Shown here: piece after piece, positions 46,627 through 58,919 of the stretch
Numbering within the stretch: the stretch's first letter is position 1
Layout: the number at the start of each line of letters is the position of its first letter
Assembly (NCBI GenBank): GCA_036872755.1
Contig: JAVHNS010000002.1
Location: 3,348,001-3,412,000 of the forward strand
Length of the DNA: 64,000 nucleotides
Direction: 5' to 3'
DNA from: Orbilia blumenaviensis
Lineage: Eukaryota; Ascomycota; Orbiliomycetes; Orbiliales; Orbiliaceae
Translations under genes and position numbers: made by a program
The notes under the pieces: model-generated
The model's database searches: none
Told to the model about the DNA's origin: nothing
Seen by the model: the letters and a program-made list of their open reading frames with translations, nothing else

Positions 46627-48475
46627 TTACTCCTTCTTTTCATGCTCCCCGACCTTGTTAGTAGACCCGATAAAACTAGTCACAATTCTTCCAAACACCC
46701 AAAGAAACCCGATGACAATGACACCCATTGTTCCCCATTCGATGTACTGGGAGTCTACGGAATTTAGAATGGGAACTTCTAAACTCGCCCTCGATAGTGT
46801 AGAGTTAATAAGTTTTGGAGTTAGATGGTGAAAATACGTTTCTTCTGGGAAATATTCCTCATATCCCAACATTATTCTATCAAATGGGTTCGTGGACATT
46901 TTGCTCGCTATTGAAGTTGATATGTTAGCAAGCTATGATACTATATGATATAGATTAGGTACCCTGAATTTGGACTTACAATGCTCCGATGGGCACGCCC
47001 AAAACACCATTGGCCAGGGTAGCGTAGCCGGCTCACTGTGTTTCTCGGGATGTGTCGGCATGTATCTCAGATGCAACGGGAGTGTAAATTCCATTGGTGA
47101 GCGTTTTTTCTCCCATTTACTCAGATACTGCTCGAAATCTAGCTCCGCGAGGACCAGAGCGCCCCATTTCGACATGGCCCATGTCGGGGCTTCCAGATCT
47201 GTTTCGCCTGCTACCGCTTTAATTTTGTTGATGCCATAAGATTTCATAAGTTTGTCGTCCTCTAGCTGATATGGGTCGACAAAGAATGGCTGAGGTACTG
47301 TAAAGTATGCATTCAATGAACAGCCGTCTGCAGGAGAGCTGCCTCCAAGAGCTAAAGTGACTTCGAGCTTAGGGTGTAAGCCAGTTGGGCGGTTGAAGTC
47401 TGCCATATAGATACTACTTTGGCGAGCATGATGCCTTGAAGGAAAGGAGACAAGAGCAGGTTCTATTGCATTATATAATCATATCAGCGCTTGCCCAGAA
47501 GATAGAAGCCTTTAGTCTAGGTCCATACTTAGCTCATCATCCTGTCCAACTGTGACAAGCTTCCCCCGCAGTGATATCCCCTCTTCAGGAGGTTTACCTC
47601 CGTCCGTCAGGACCCCAACTTCCACCTTGCTGTCCGGTGTATCTGTTGTGATTTGGACATCCCATAGCCCACCCTTTGCATTTCCATCAGCTGCCGCCCA
47701 GATCGCATTGACATCCAAGGTTTGTGATGTAGCATTGTATTTAAGGTCCAGAGACGTGGCAGTACTCAGAGCCGATACTTTGTCTTTGCAGACCTTCTTC
47801 GATGGTCCACAGATCTTATTTGCAAGAGGCTTGAGAATGTTGGGTAAGAGGGCTGCGTCAGGTACGTATAGCTGTTTTAACCGTCCCCGGCTGATAAAAG
47901 CTGTCTATTCCAGACCTCGTCCATCAGTTTGATGGATACCAATCATATAATCCGGGGGGTGTGTAACTCACTTCTATCGAAGTACAGGGAATATCTGCAT
48001 ATTTTGAGATGAAAGAGCAGAGGTTCGCCCTAGCCCCCTTCCAGATGTAATATAAGCATACGTCTTCTCTGCATTGTCTGAACGCGCTAATAGGTGATAG
48101 CATACATCTTAGATTCTCTTAACGGCAAGGCGAGAATATGTACTCCAAGTGGCAGCCTGGACGCGAACGGCCCCTTCCACTTGGCATCGTAATTCCTGCC
48201 GTTATCGAAACGGAGGTGCAATTCTTCGGTCTGCTTTACTACATCTTTAACCTATCAATTCAGCATGATGTTAGTTAGGAAGTGCTAAATTATGAAGTCG
48301 TCAGGGGCGACACGCGACATACGAACTGTGGGAGCTCCTCGAACGTGAGAGTAAATCGGTCTTCGCGAATGGCCTTGAGTCCCTTTATCTTAAGGCTGTC
48401 TTTGGTAAGGTGGAGAGCATCCTCGGGAGTATCAGTCTCCTGCGGGGAGACTAGGAACGTTATGCGACGCTTCAT
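46627..48475 (-). CDS. PBN1: GPI-mannosyltransferase I accessory subunit Pbn1 (PIG-X)
   Basis: Pbn1 with Gpi14 adds the first mannose of GPI anchors in the ER and helps protease B maturation. Six exons on the minus strand: 48323..48475, 48124..48251, 47972..48068, 47529..47904, 46980..47462, 46627..46907, giving 505 residues. The start MKRRITFLVSPQ matches the usual fungal N-terminus. Exon 2 has ELHLRFDNGR and SRLPLGVH. Exon 5 has the strongest block, SFPSRHHARQS, FNRPTGLHPKLEV, FVDPYQL, TDLEAPTWAMSKWG and VFWACPSEH. Exon 6 has MSTNPFDRIMLGYEEYFPEE and a C-terminal helix (TMGVIVIGFLWVFGRIVTSF) that anchors it in the ER. The third exon's acceptor has two same-frame choices; the one giving a 55-nt intron was taken. 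A shorter model starting at an internal Met (47406) would lose 300 residues and is wrong. Confidence 0.88.
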
Positions 48476-49144
48476 CGTTCCGGATGATGCTATTGCACTT
48501 CCTCGTGCACTCTAATCGTGAAATGTCGGGGGTTAGATATTTACTTATAGTTTATGATATCCACGTTGCATGTCCATGTGAGCTCGTGTCCTTGCATTTC
48601 GAGTTTCCCAGAACCGGTACCCCGGTGTTGGGACCGGGGACCTCCCCGGAATCACCAACCCCCCACAGCCACACGGAGAGAAGCCCCGAGCAGATCCTCA
48701 GCTCAGCCATGCGATGCGGCGGGAGAGCGGGGAACCTCCCTGAAGAACCACTCACCGATTAGATTCAAGACTTATGCACTTCCTCTGCCCTGACATCGAC
48801 ACAACCTGGTCCACTGGTAAAACCGATATAGTTGGGATTCCATTCTTTATAGCCCCTTACTTGGCCGCCCGGCCACTTTCCTTCAGCCATATCATTGCAT
48901 CGTGCATAAATTCAGCCACAGCTTCCCTCGACGACGGCGTTCTATTTGATTCCTCAAGTTAGGACTAGTATTGCACTTATTACTACTTAGTACTTAAGAA
49001 GCCATTACCTCCCGCAGCAAAGACGATATAGTGCAACGGAGAAGAGCCGACATCCGAAAAGCCAAAAACTATTAATATTCACAACTAGAGCCCTATACAG
49101 TCCTATCGATCATTGATATCAAACAATCCTTTCATTCATTCGCT
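48476..49144. other. Divergent promoter between PBN1 and the CaMKK gene
   Basis: 669 nt with GC-rich sequence near 48600-48740. No gene recognised. Confidence 0.55.
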
Positions 49145-51752
49145 ATGGCTTCCAGTTTTAGTCTTAAGCATGCGGAGACCGCCCCTGCTCCGATCGATTC
49201 TTCTTTGGGTAGAGGTATCACGACCGAACCAGAGGAAATGGAATCTGACAGCACCCCAAATTCCGGCCAATCCACCCCAACAGGGCGACCGTATGTGGCT
49301 CGTCACATGTCATCGCCGGCGACCTTATTCCGCTCGCCTACCCGGCATCATAGACGAACCCATTCTACCCCCCGTCGGGAAGTCAAGGTAGTTGTTCAGG
49401 GATCTTATGGTTTTAGCGGGGCCCGCGCTGATCACTGTTCCGACGCCTCCAGGAGACATTAGACGCCAGCATGCAATACAATGAGAACGACGACCGCCGT
49501 ATCAACCAGTATATAATAAAACAGGAGATCGGAAGAGGGTCGTTTGGTTCTGTGCATTTGGCTACGGATCAAGACGGCATTGACTATGTATGCACCCGCA
49601 CAAACCGCCCTCCAAATATATAAAAATAATCTAATGTAGTATTCCTCAGGCGATGAAAGAGTTCTCAAAGTCCCGGTTACGCAAGCAGATCAAGTCGAAC
49701 TTAATGCGACATGGCCCTCACACAATTGCCCCTCGTGGTGGTAGACTCAATGTCCCCATGCACCGTCGTAAAGGCTCCGACCTGGCAACGGAAGGCGAAG
49801 CTGCTAATCCTCTTTATCTTATCCGTGGCGAAATAGCCGCTATGAAGAAACTCAATCATGAAAATTTGGTCAATTTAATTGAGGTTCTAGATGACCCAGA
49901 TGGTGATTCGTTATACATGGTCCTGGAAATGTGTGCGAAAGGTGTCATCATGAGGGTCGGTATCGGCGAAAATGCGACACCCTTCGCAGAAAACGACTGC
50001 AGGTACTGGTTTCGGGATTTAATGCTTGGGATCGAATATTGTAAGCAACCGTCCGTATCATCTGGAAACCCAATGCTTTACAAATTATTAACGTTAGGTT
50101 AGTACATGCCCAGGGCATTATACATCGCGATATCAAACCGGATAACCTTCTTTTAAATCACAATAATTGTCTGAAGATTGTCGACTTTGGAGTCTCTGAA
50201 ATATTTGACAAGGATGCCGCAATGAAAACAACAAAGTCAGCAGGAAGCCCTGCTTTCCTGCCACCAGAGATGTGCACTCTCGGGCAGTCAGAATACGATG
50301 GGCGGGCAGCAGATATCTGGTCGATGGGCGTGTGCCTGTATTGCTTCTTCTACGGGCGTCTGCCATTCGATCATGACAGTATAATGGAGCTCTATGAAAG
50401 CATCTGCAAAGAAGAGTATGATTCTCAATCACAAAGTATCACCTCTATTTTAGGTATTAACTGTTTGTCCAGGATACAATATACCGACGACACTCCACCA
50501 GAATTATTAGATCTGTTTCACAGAATATTCGAAAGAGACCCATCGAAACGGATAACGATGGACGAGTTGAGGGTCAGTTTGTTCCACAGGCTATACTTTT
50601 GAGCCCTTTAATAAATATATCTTGCGCTTTAGGTACACCCCTGGATTACCAACAACGGCAAGGATACTCTCTTGTCTAGAGAGGAGAACGTTTCGGACAT
50701 AGTTGAGCCGCCTACAGACGATGAAATCAGGAACGCTATCACAAAAAGCATACGTAATGTGGTCGCTGCTGTTAAGGCAGCCAGTATGTTCAAGAAGCTC
50801 GTTTTGAAACGACGACATGAGAGGATGGTCGCCGAGGCTGCAAGGGAAAACAGATACACCGACTCTACAGAAGTCCTGTCAAGCTCCCCAACTTCATTGA
50901 CACCTCCGCTGTTACCACTGTCGCATAGATCCAAGAGCACGGAAACAGATAATAGGACACATATACAAGGTAAACTTGCCGGTCTGGGCATCCAAACCGA
51001 TCCGCAAACTTTCGATCTCAGGTCAATGATCCAAGCTCTCCCGAAACGAGAAGATAGTGGAATCTCGGTGGACTCTACCTCCTCTGTATTGGGCCCGCAG
51101 TTTCAACTCTCTGAATCCACCCCCATTGCAGACAAAGAAACGATGACCATTTGGCAGGATCTGCTTAGAAATGCAGCCATGCCACTGCGTAAAGACAGCT
51201 ATGAGGACAAAACCCAGCGACCGTACTTAAATGTTGGGAACAGCGAAAGCCCCGCCGGAAATTTCATAACGCGATCCCCAGCCCCGACGGATCTTCCGAT
51301 CTACGAAACCGCATACCAAGATGATGTTGAACGTATACAAAAGGAGCAGGGCATAGGTGCAACTGTATACTCTAACCGGCGGGTCGATGAAGCAAAAGAG
51401 GGGGTAAGTATATGGAATAAGCTTAGATCAACAACATAGGCATGATCCTTAGAGGAGACACATCCATAATGTACATTCTGCTCCTGTTTGGTTTTTCCGT
51501 TAGCGTGTTCTCGGTCTCTCATCAAACGGAGTAAGTCTTTTTTCTTTCTTTCTTTTTTTTGGCTTCTTGTTAATTGTCTCGCTTTGTTTCATTCTATCCC
51601 ATATCCAAGGACTGTCTTCTGTTTTTCACACCTAATCCCCATACCACGCCAGTCTAGCGCGTTATTCCATCTGAATCATACTTATTCATGTGCTCACGCA
51701 CTGGCTCATTTCCTCCTCTTTTTTTTTTCTTTCAAAGCCAAGTCTTTTATGA
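49145..51752 (+). CDS. CaMKK-type Ser/Thr kinase, candidate upstream kinase of AMPK
   Basis: Kinase of the CaMKK group (fungal relatives Sak1, Tos3, Elm1; fission yeast Ssp1), which activates SNF1/AMPK or CaMKs by activation-loop phosphorylation. Exons: 49145..49387, 49453..49587, 49650..50040, 50103..50415, 50473..50572, 50633..51403, then two tentative short 3' exons 51504..51530 and 51738..51752, giving about 664 residues. The core has GRGSFGSV (Gly loop), AMKEF (Lys129), HRDIKPDN (Asp266) and DFGVSE (Asp284). A basic and Pro/Gly-rich insert after the Gly loop (HGPHTIAPRGGR to VPMHRRKGSD) resembles the RP insert that marks CaMKKs. GSPAFLPPE follows the DFG. The 57-nt intron 50416..50472 is a multiple of three without a stop, so retention would insert 19 residues. 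The C-terminal 300 residues are regulatory. The last two exons are uncertain; the stop may be elsewhere. Confidence 0.85.
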
Positions 51753-53502
51753 GCTGGCGATAATATTGTCATCAACAACTTCTGTTCCTAAAGGATACAC
51801 CATTATCCAAACATCATCAATTTAATAGAATAGAACAAGCAATCTGGTCAATTCCAGCAGACTGGTCAACCGGTATTGGATCCCGGACCTTTAAACGGGT
51901 ACTGGGTACTGCCGACTACCTGTTGCGACACATTCCACAAGTTTCACCTTATGAGCGGATTTCCCATGACAAATAATTTAAGCATATCGATTGAGTAACC
52001 GCGCCTTATCCATATGCTGAGGAACCACCCGATGCGGATAGTTATCGTCATAATAACCTCGGTCGGGCCAAGATAATAATACACACACACAGGATAGTTT
52101 GGAAAGGAAACTGCGAAGCTAGCACGCCGTAGCTCGGAGTTATCAGCCCTCAACGTCCAAATGGCACTTGCATGAGGCATTTTTATATGCCTACCTTCGA
52201 TCGTCGAGGAGGTTTCCGATACGTGATGCGGTGGAGCTGTTGTCAGGCAATATTATGGCGGCTATCACAAGGAATTCATGATGGATGCAGGCTGCAGGAC
52301 GAAGTATCAATATCACGACCTTACTAAGAGCCAAGCGAAAATCTATGCTTGAGGTACTCGTACCTGCAAGAAGGGTGGAGAGAAAGGCAAAAAAAAAAAA
52401 TAATAATAAAGGAGGTTACGGCGTATAAGTTTTTTTTTTTTGTGATAGGAATATAAAAAGCTTGCTTACTGCAGAGCCTGCATGCCCAGATGCTTGAGTA
52501 CAGGTTGGCTACATGTATGATTCCTTTAGTATGGGGCAACGATGCTGTACCTGGATAATTAGCAAAACCTTGAAATTTCGTTATACGCAGCTCGCCGCCA
52601 GCCAGCGAAGCTTTCCGTTATGCGGTCGTGCATCCGGATGCATCCATCCCTTTACCGGAGGATTCGCAGTCAGGAACAACTACCTTGTAGCTTGTCCCCC
52701 CCTTCCTTTAATTCCCAATAGCCTTTTTTTTCTGTTTTATATTCGAGGATTTGGAAAGTACCCAATCGCAGCTGAAGATAACAGCAACGTGCTATAAATA
52801 TATTACGCTTCGCGATATAGTATGTGACGAAGTTGGACAGGAATAATCATGTAAGGGGAAGAGCAGCCCGGACGCTGGTCTACGTTTGATCTCGTTTAGG
52901 ATATCCTAGCCTGGTTACAAGACCGGCCGTGGCTTGCAGGCCTGCCTTGGGCCGCCGCGACCGGTTCGTCAAGCAAGCTGTCAACTTTGAAATTTTATGA
53001 CCAAAATAATAACACAGTTTACAACGCGCAAATGTTATAGTTTGACAAAGAACGTTTTATGATGTTACGCGACAAGATTTGCAAGCTACGTAGGTGTGCA
53101 GTGCTCCTTTTAGGCGGCCCGCGCATAGCTGACTCGGGTTGCAGTACCAGTACTTTTAACGGTTTGATTGGTTTGATTGGGCTGATATCATAATATCATT
53201 GGACCGATTGTATAAGCCAACTCAGTGGACAGAACGGTCGAGACCACCTAAGCTGTATTGCATATGCCGAAACATGAGGGCTTCGATTCGGGAATACCTT
53301 CCCCATTTCCCTCCCCCATACGGTATCCAGGAAAAGATAGCATTCAGTACCGGTCAGTCATCACTGCCTGCCAATTAATCAGCATTTAAATAATGCTCCG
53401 AGCTCGAATTGGGTTTTTCTCCGGCAGCAAGGTGACACCATCCAACTAGCTGCACTGAATCGTCCCCCCAAGGATATAAACAGGTGCATGCATACATGTA
53501 CA

Positions 53503-53522
53503 TGTGTGTGTGTGTGTGTGTG
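53503..53522 (+). repeat. (TG)10 microsatellite
   Basis: Ten TG units inside the gene-poor block. Confidence 0.85.
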
Positions 53523-56500
53523 TTTGGTAGTCTACAGAATATCGAATCCTGGGGAAGACGACGTGTTGATACTCGAAACAGTCAGGAAATATAGGAATGC
53601 AAATTGATACGATGTAAACACCAATTTTAGACGATTGGTTCATATGCAGGGACACTTTGTGAAGTGGCCAAAATTATGTGGTCCCGTTTGATATGATTTT
53701 TTTCCAATGAGAAGTTCTGTATAGGTCAAAATATTAAAATTGGGCTAGATACCACGATTTGAAGGAGAATCGCGTATCAAGTGCGCTTAAACCAGGACCA
53801 ACATTATTTGACCATGATTGACCAGTAAGATCAAGCCCGGGTTAAGGGAGCCGCAATGAAATTGGGTGATGGGGATCCCTATCAAATATGGAGACAGTTA
53901 CACCACAGATCGATCTCGTACGTCAGCGCAGGATATTCTACAAATCAAGACCTGTTAATCCCACTTACTTTTTATCGCTTCCTGGGCTAGTCCTCAGATC
54001 CTGTGGAACTGTTGTGTTTCATACCGCTGTGGGCATATGCGTAGCATTGATACCACGATATATCCATATACGTATATCCTACCACGCTCTAATTTGCGAA
54101 AAGGTTACAGCAATGCTTGTCAAGCCATTAGGACAACAAAGCATAATTCCATGTTCTATCTAGATCTAGGTTAAAATGCCTCACAAGGGCCATTTTCAAC
54201 CCCACAAATTGCTGGTTTACGAGACTATTTCTGAGTACTTTGGTATTTACATTCAAATTTTCAGTTAATGCTACAACACGTCCTAAATGTTGTATTTCGG
54301 CATTCAGACCAAATGCACTATTTTACGCCGCTGGCGAGACTAGCCTTGGTCTACATACGGGCATTTGCAGCTTTCCCAGGCCCGAGATTGATATATTGAT
54401 ATCAAATCGAGGTCCAGTCCAAGGCGTCCCCGAATAGTCCGCGATAGGTGCTTCCCTGGGGAATATTATCACAACCGGAGCTAGACAACCTGTCGTCAAC
54501 TTCAAGTGTTTGCTTTCCAGCAGTTCAATATTTTGGCTTTGACCCAACATGTTCAATTTTTTCAAAAATATTACGTACAAATTATCTACAGTCTCCCCCA
54601 ACCCACAAGTATTGTACTAAAACTTCTTAGTAAAACCGTCGAACTGTCAATGCGCTCCTCCAGACTGCTATAAAAACCCGGCTGTATTAGAGCTCATAAG
54701 ACACAGGCAGACGTAGACAGACGTAAGCTCATACGTATATACATTCTTGGAATCATGTCACGAGGAAATGGCTGAAGATGGCGTCGATATCGGACCTATC
54801 ATATCAACTAATTTTCAGGCCGGATTGACAAAATTTAAGGAAATGCCTGGTTTGGAATAGCTCTTCTGGAACGACGAGCCGAGAATGTCGTATATATCCG
54901 TCATAGTCCTTGGGAGCCGCTAGTTTAGCATAGGGCTACTCAGTCATCGTCCTTTTTTTAGTAATAGAAGATGTATTATATATCACTGAGACCAGGGTTT
55001 ATAGTTTTTTTTCTGTCAATGGTTTCCAGCCACCGGAGGGGCCACGGTTGATTATGCATTAATTGAAACCCCCCTGGGAATTATAGAGGAAGACCAAGGG
55101 TACCCAGAAGGCAGATTGTCCCCGGAATCATATACTAGAGCTTCGTGTAGGATACAAACTTCGGGACCCCAGAGCTTAGATGCGTAATATATGACATTGT
55201 AGCCGATACCACGACCTACGGACCAGCCTGGTCGATTGCCATCAACGATCTTAGACAATATGTCATTCCTATTATGATCTACGATCTCAGAATACCAGAA
55301 TAGCCACCTGTCAATTTGATTAAATCCCTCGTAGCCTACTTTCCCTCAAAGTCCAATTCTCATCATGTCAGCTACGGTAACATCGTCAACATATAGGAAA
55401 GCATTATCGTGACCACACATATTGTACAACGAGTAGCTAGTCCGCATACCAGATGACTAGGATTTATAGCTGACCCCGAATTGACATCAGATTGAGTAAT
55501 TCGAGTCGGGTTATCTGGCATTCTGCCCCGATAATCCCGCCGGTGAGGAATGTGCTAAAAGATGCCAAGATTTTTGTCAAAATTCATGCACGCTTGACGA
55601 TAAAGGACGATTGATGCACGAGAATATATCGAATCGATACCTTAGCCTAAAGATTTAAAAAACAAGAAAACGAAAAGAAATGCAAGACAATCGAGGGGGG
55701 GGAAATATTACGAATGTGTGCGTTGACCTGCGATTCGGGCATACTGCTCAAACAGCAATGAATGGAGCAAGAATAGACGCCCTTTGTGCATGAATCGAAT
55801 CCATTTGCTTGGGAACCGCCAAATCATCACAAGACAATAGCCCATTAATAACGGATCAATTGCAGTTGCAGTTTGGATTTTTTTTCAGGATGCAGACATG
55901 TGGTTCCCCGACGAGTCGCCTGGCAATCTGCCTACCTGCAGCCCATTCCCGTTTTTCTCGCTAAGACTCTTCTTGGGGTTCCGAACTTTACTCGATTTTG
56001 CATTTCCTGGGCAGGACCGAGAGTTGCTGGGCATGCAGGTATTAGGGATGGGTAGCTTCTCGGAATTCGGCAAGCAGAGCTAGGGATATGGATGGTTAGG
56101 TTGTGATGGTTGGTTTGCGTCACGGTCGATGAGCACCTGAGATGTCGAGATGAGAAGAGTGAAAGGCCCATTTTGCTATTGTTTTTTCAGTTTCCTATTC
56201 TTGGTATATTACTTGGCTCCCATTGTTAGGAAGGGTTAATCCGTATGTCCGTCCTGTGTGAACACTGGTGGTTTTGTTATACGGAATTCACACATTTCGA
56301 GCTGGGCAGATTGAGATGGTGTGAACAAGGTTCCGCCAACACCAGGGATCTTTGTCTCTCCTTTGCCATGCTCGATGATATGCATGCGATGTATGGAAAC
56401 ATTCCTGCACGGTGCCAGCCATTGAACCTTGGGGAGACCGCCATCAGCTGTCATTTTGGTTTGGTTTTTTAATATAAAGCTTCTTTCCTGACGTAGTAGT

Positions 56501-58551
56501 GTCAAGCAAACAAGAAAGAAAGAGGGAAAAACTCTCGCCCGGATCCGCTTTAGCTTTCAAGAAGCCACCAGCCAGCTCCATTTCCGCTCGGGCACCACAC
56601 AGTGGGACGAAAAAGTGAACACACAAACATGTTTCAACTGTTCCTAGCAGCGCCTAGAAGGAAAAAAATGCCGCGCGTCGTTGGTGTCGAAGGAGGCTGG
56701 CTTTTTTGGGTACTCCTTCTGCTTGAGTATTAGGGTTTTTTAAAAAAGGTTGGTCTTCAGATGTTTGATATTCCGAGCCATCGTGACCAGTTTAACCCTG
56801 CCTGCCATGCTTTTCGATGCATAAGGATTGTCGTCTATCCCGGTGTCCTAGACTGAATATGGCATAATATGGCATTCCAACGGCTCTATCGTCGAGCCAC
56901 ATCCGCAAATTTGTCAGCCTGCAGATGGGTGTGAGGTTGCACATACGTCAAATGTGCTACCAAGGGGTGTGTGTGTATGTGGTTGTAGTTGTGGTTGTGG
57001 TTGCGGGTTATGGTGGTGCGACAGTCAGGTTTCGATGTCCATGGGTCGGGATGCAAATCCATGTCGTCCCTACACGAAATTCTAGTCCGAGAGGTGTCTG
57101 GACCGCGAATATCTGCACGCCTGCAGCGTGTTAGGCACCCGGCCCTCCCACCAGAAAATAAGTACAATGGTAACTGCTGTATACGAATATCGAATAATCA
57201 AGGTATCGATACATATCGTAGATATATGATATAAAAATGATGGGGTCTATTTATATGCCGTTTCGGATATTCCTGCAGGGCTGGCAGCTGCAGCACGCAA
57301 TTGTGTTCGTTTTTGCGAGGGGGAAAGAAATATTAATCTGACATGATGCAGTCGCTCAATGGCCCGTGCATAATCAGTTAATTGTGCACGGTAGAGCTCG
57401 AGGGCACAAGCATCGTCGATGCAATCGGACGCCGCGAACAGCCACTGCACTGATCCATCCATCCAGTTGGAGCTCGAGGTGTACCATTGCCTTTTTCCCA
57501 CAGGTAACGGAACTCCTTCCAACCATAAGATTAGTCTACGGTAATACGGCATGAGGGCTGACGATTATCTCTTGCCAGCATTAATCGGGCTCCTACACTC
57601 ATGACCTTGGCAAATCCGTGATCTTCGAAAACAAGCTGTCATGAAGCAGAGCAACCCTTGCGGGTCTAATCTAGCTTAAGCTGCTTAGCTACCCCTCTTT
57701 GCTTGGAGCTTCTCGTTTGATACATTCCTTCCATGCAGGCTAGACCCACCCAATTTACCCGATGTTTGGAACCGAAAGAACGGTTCAAAGAAAGGAAAAA
57801 GAGACTATCGTGGGTGGGCGTATGGCAAAATTCCCTCGGGTTTCTCGGGTCCTCATGTGCCTCTAACCTTTAACTGATGTTACTCTGGATTGGCTTGAAA
57901 CTCACTCTTAAAGTTGAATGCTACATGGATGTTTGTGGAGCCAGAGGTCCAGTCTTTTGCATGGTGGATGTTGGAAATTCTATAGCTTGTGGCTGAGCTG
58001 GAGCTTGGGCAAAGCTACTGCAGAAACAGTGGATCCTCCCATCGTTTAGAGCCCTTGTTAGCTGCATGTGCGATTATCTCATAGTTTGCTGATCTGGTTT
58101 CGAGAAATAGCCAACTGCAAGCATTGCTATGGCATGGGGGGTGTCCTGGGGCTGTTGAGGTTAGGACGGGGCTATTTGGTATTGTATGCGCAAGTTCAAA
58201 TTTCTGTTTTTTATGCTTCACAATGCTTGAATTCCAATAGACCCCCCTCCTTGAGGTCCCTTGTCTCGAGCTGTACCCCGTTCCACAGCCGACGGCTAAC
58301 TACAGATATTCCTGTCTTCTTTGCGACTTGATCCCATGTCACTATCGTTTGGAAGTGCAGCTTATTTTTCTGGGCGCTGCATGCAACATGCAGTCGGCAT
58401 ATTCTAGATGGGAGATTGTATGAGGCATGTGCTCTGTTTGTATGGAAAGCCGGGAAGCAGTGTGGAATCGTCGGCTCAGAAAGCTTGTTCTTTCTTTCAT
58501 TGATTGTCCGCCTCGAAAAATTACAGGTAGACGGGTCAAGAAAGAAAGAAC

Positions 58552-58552
<1 letters not shown>

Positions 58553-58582
<30 letters not shown>
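58553..58582 (+). repeat. A-tract (30 A)
   Basis: Thirty A on the plus strand, about 300 bp before a second, longer A-tract. Confidence 0.85.
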
Positions 58583-58584
<2 letters not shown>

Positions 58585-58884
58585 GATAGGATTTTGGCCC
58601 GTGGCTCCCGCGGGTCCGTGGCGTATTGACGATTGAGCTTTCGCGCGGGATATGGGGGTATACGGGATGTCCCAACTTTGCCAGCCCGAGCTAGTTCTGT
58701 TCTGAACCCTATATTCGGTGGCGTAGAACGGCGAGCCCTAGAGCTAGCCAGGATGGCATCGTCTACCATGCTGTTGTGTCAACCAGCTTGCGAGCTAGGG
58801 AGGTATTTCACGCACAGAAAACAGCAGTCAAAATGTTTTCTTCTAAGGTCATATCTGTGGAACATGCAAGTTTATCTCGATTTG

Positions 58885-58917
<33 letters not shown>
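58885..58917 (+). repeat. A-tract (33 A)
   Basis: Thirty-three A, same orientation as the tract at 58553-58582. Confidence 0.85.

Positions 58918-58919
<2 letters not shown>

Noticed and set aside
47529..48475. Treating PBN1 as two or three separate small genes
   Set aside because: The splice-joined frame is continuous and the N-terminal, SFPSRHH, PTGLHPKLEV and NPFDR blocks all match one fungal Pbn1; the separate pieces are single exons.
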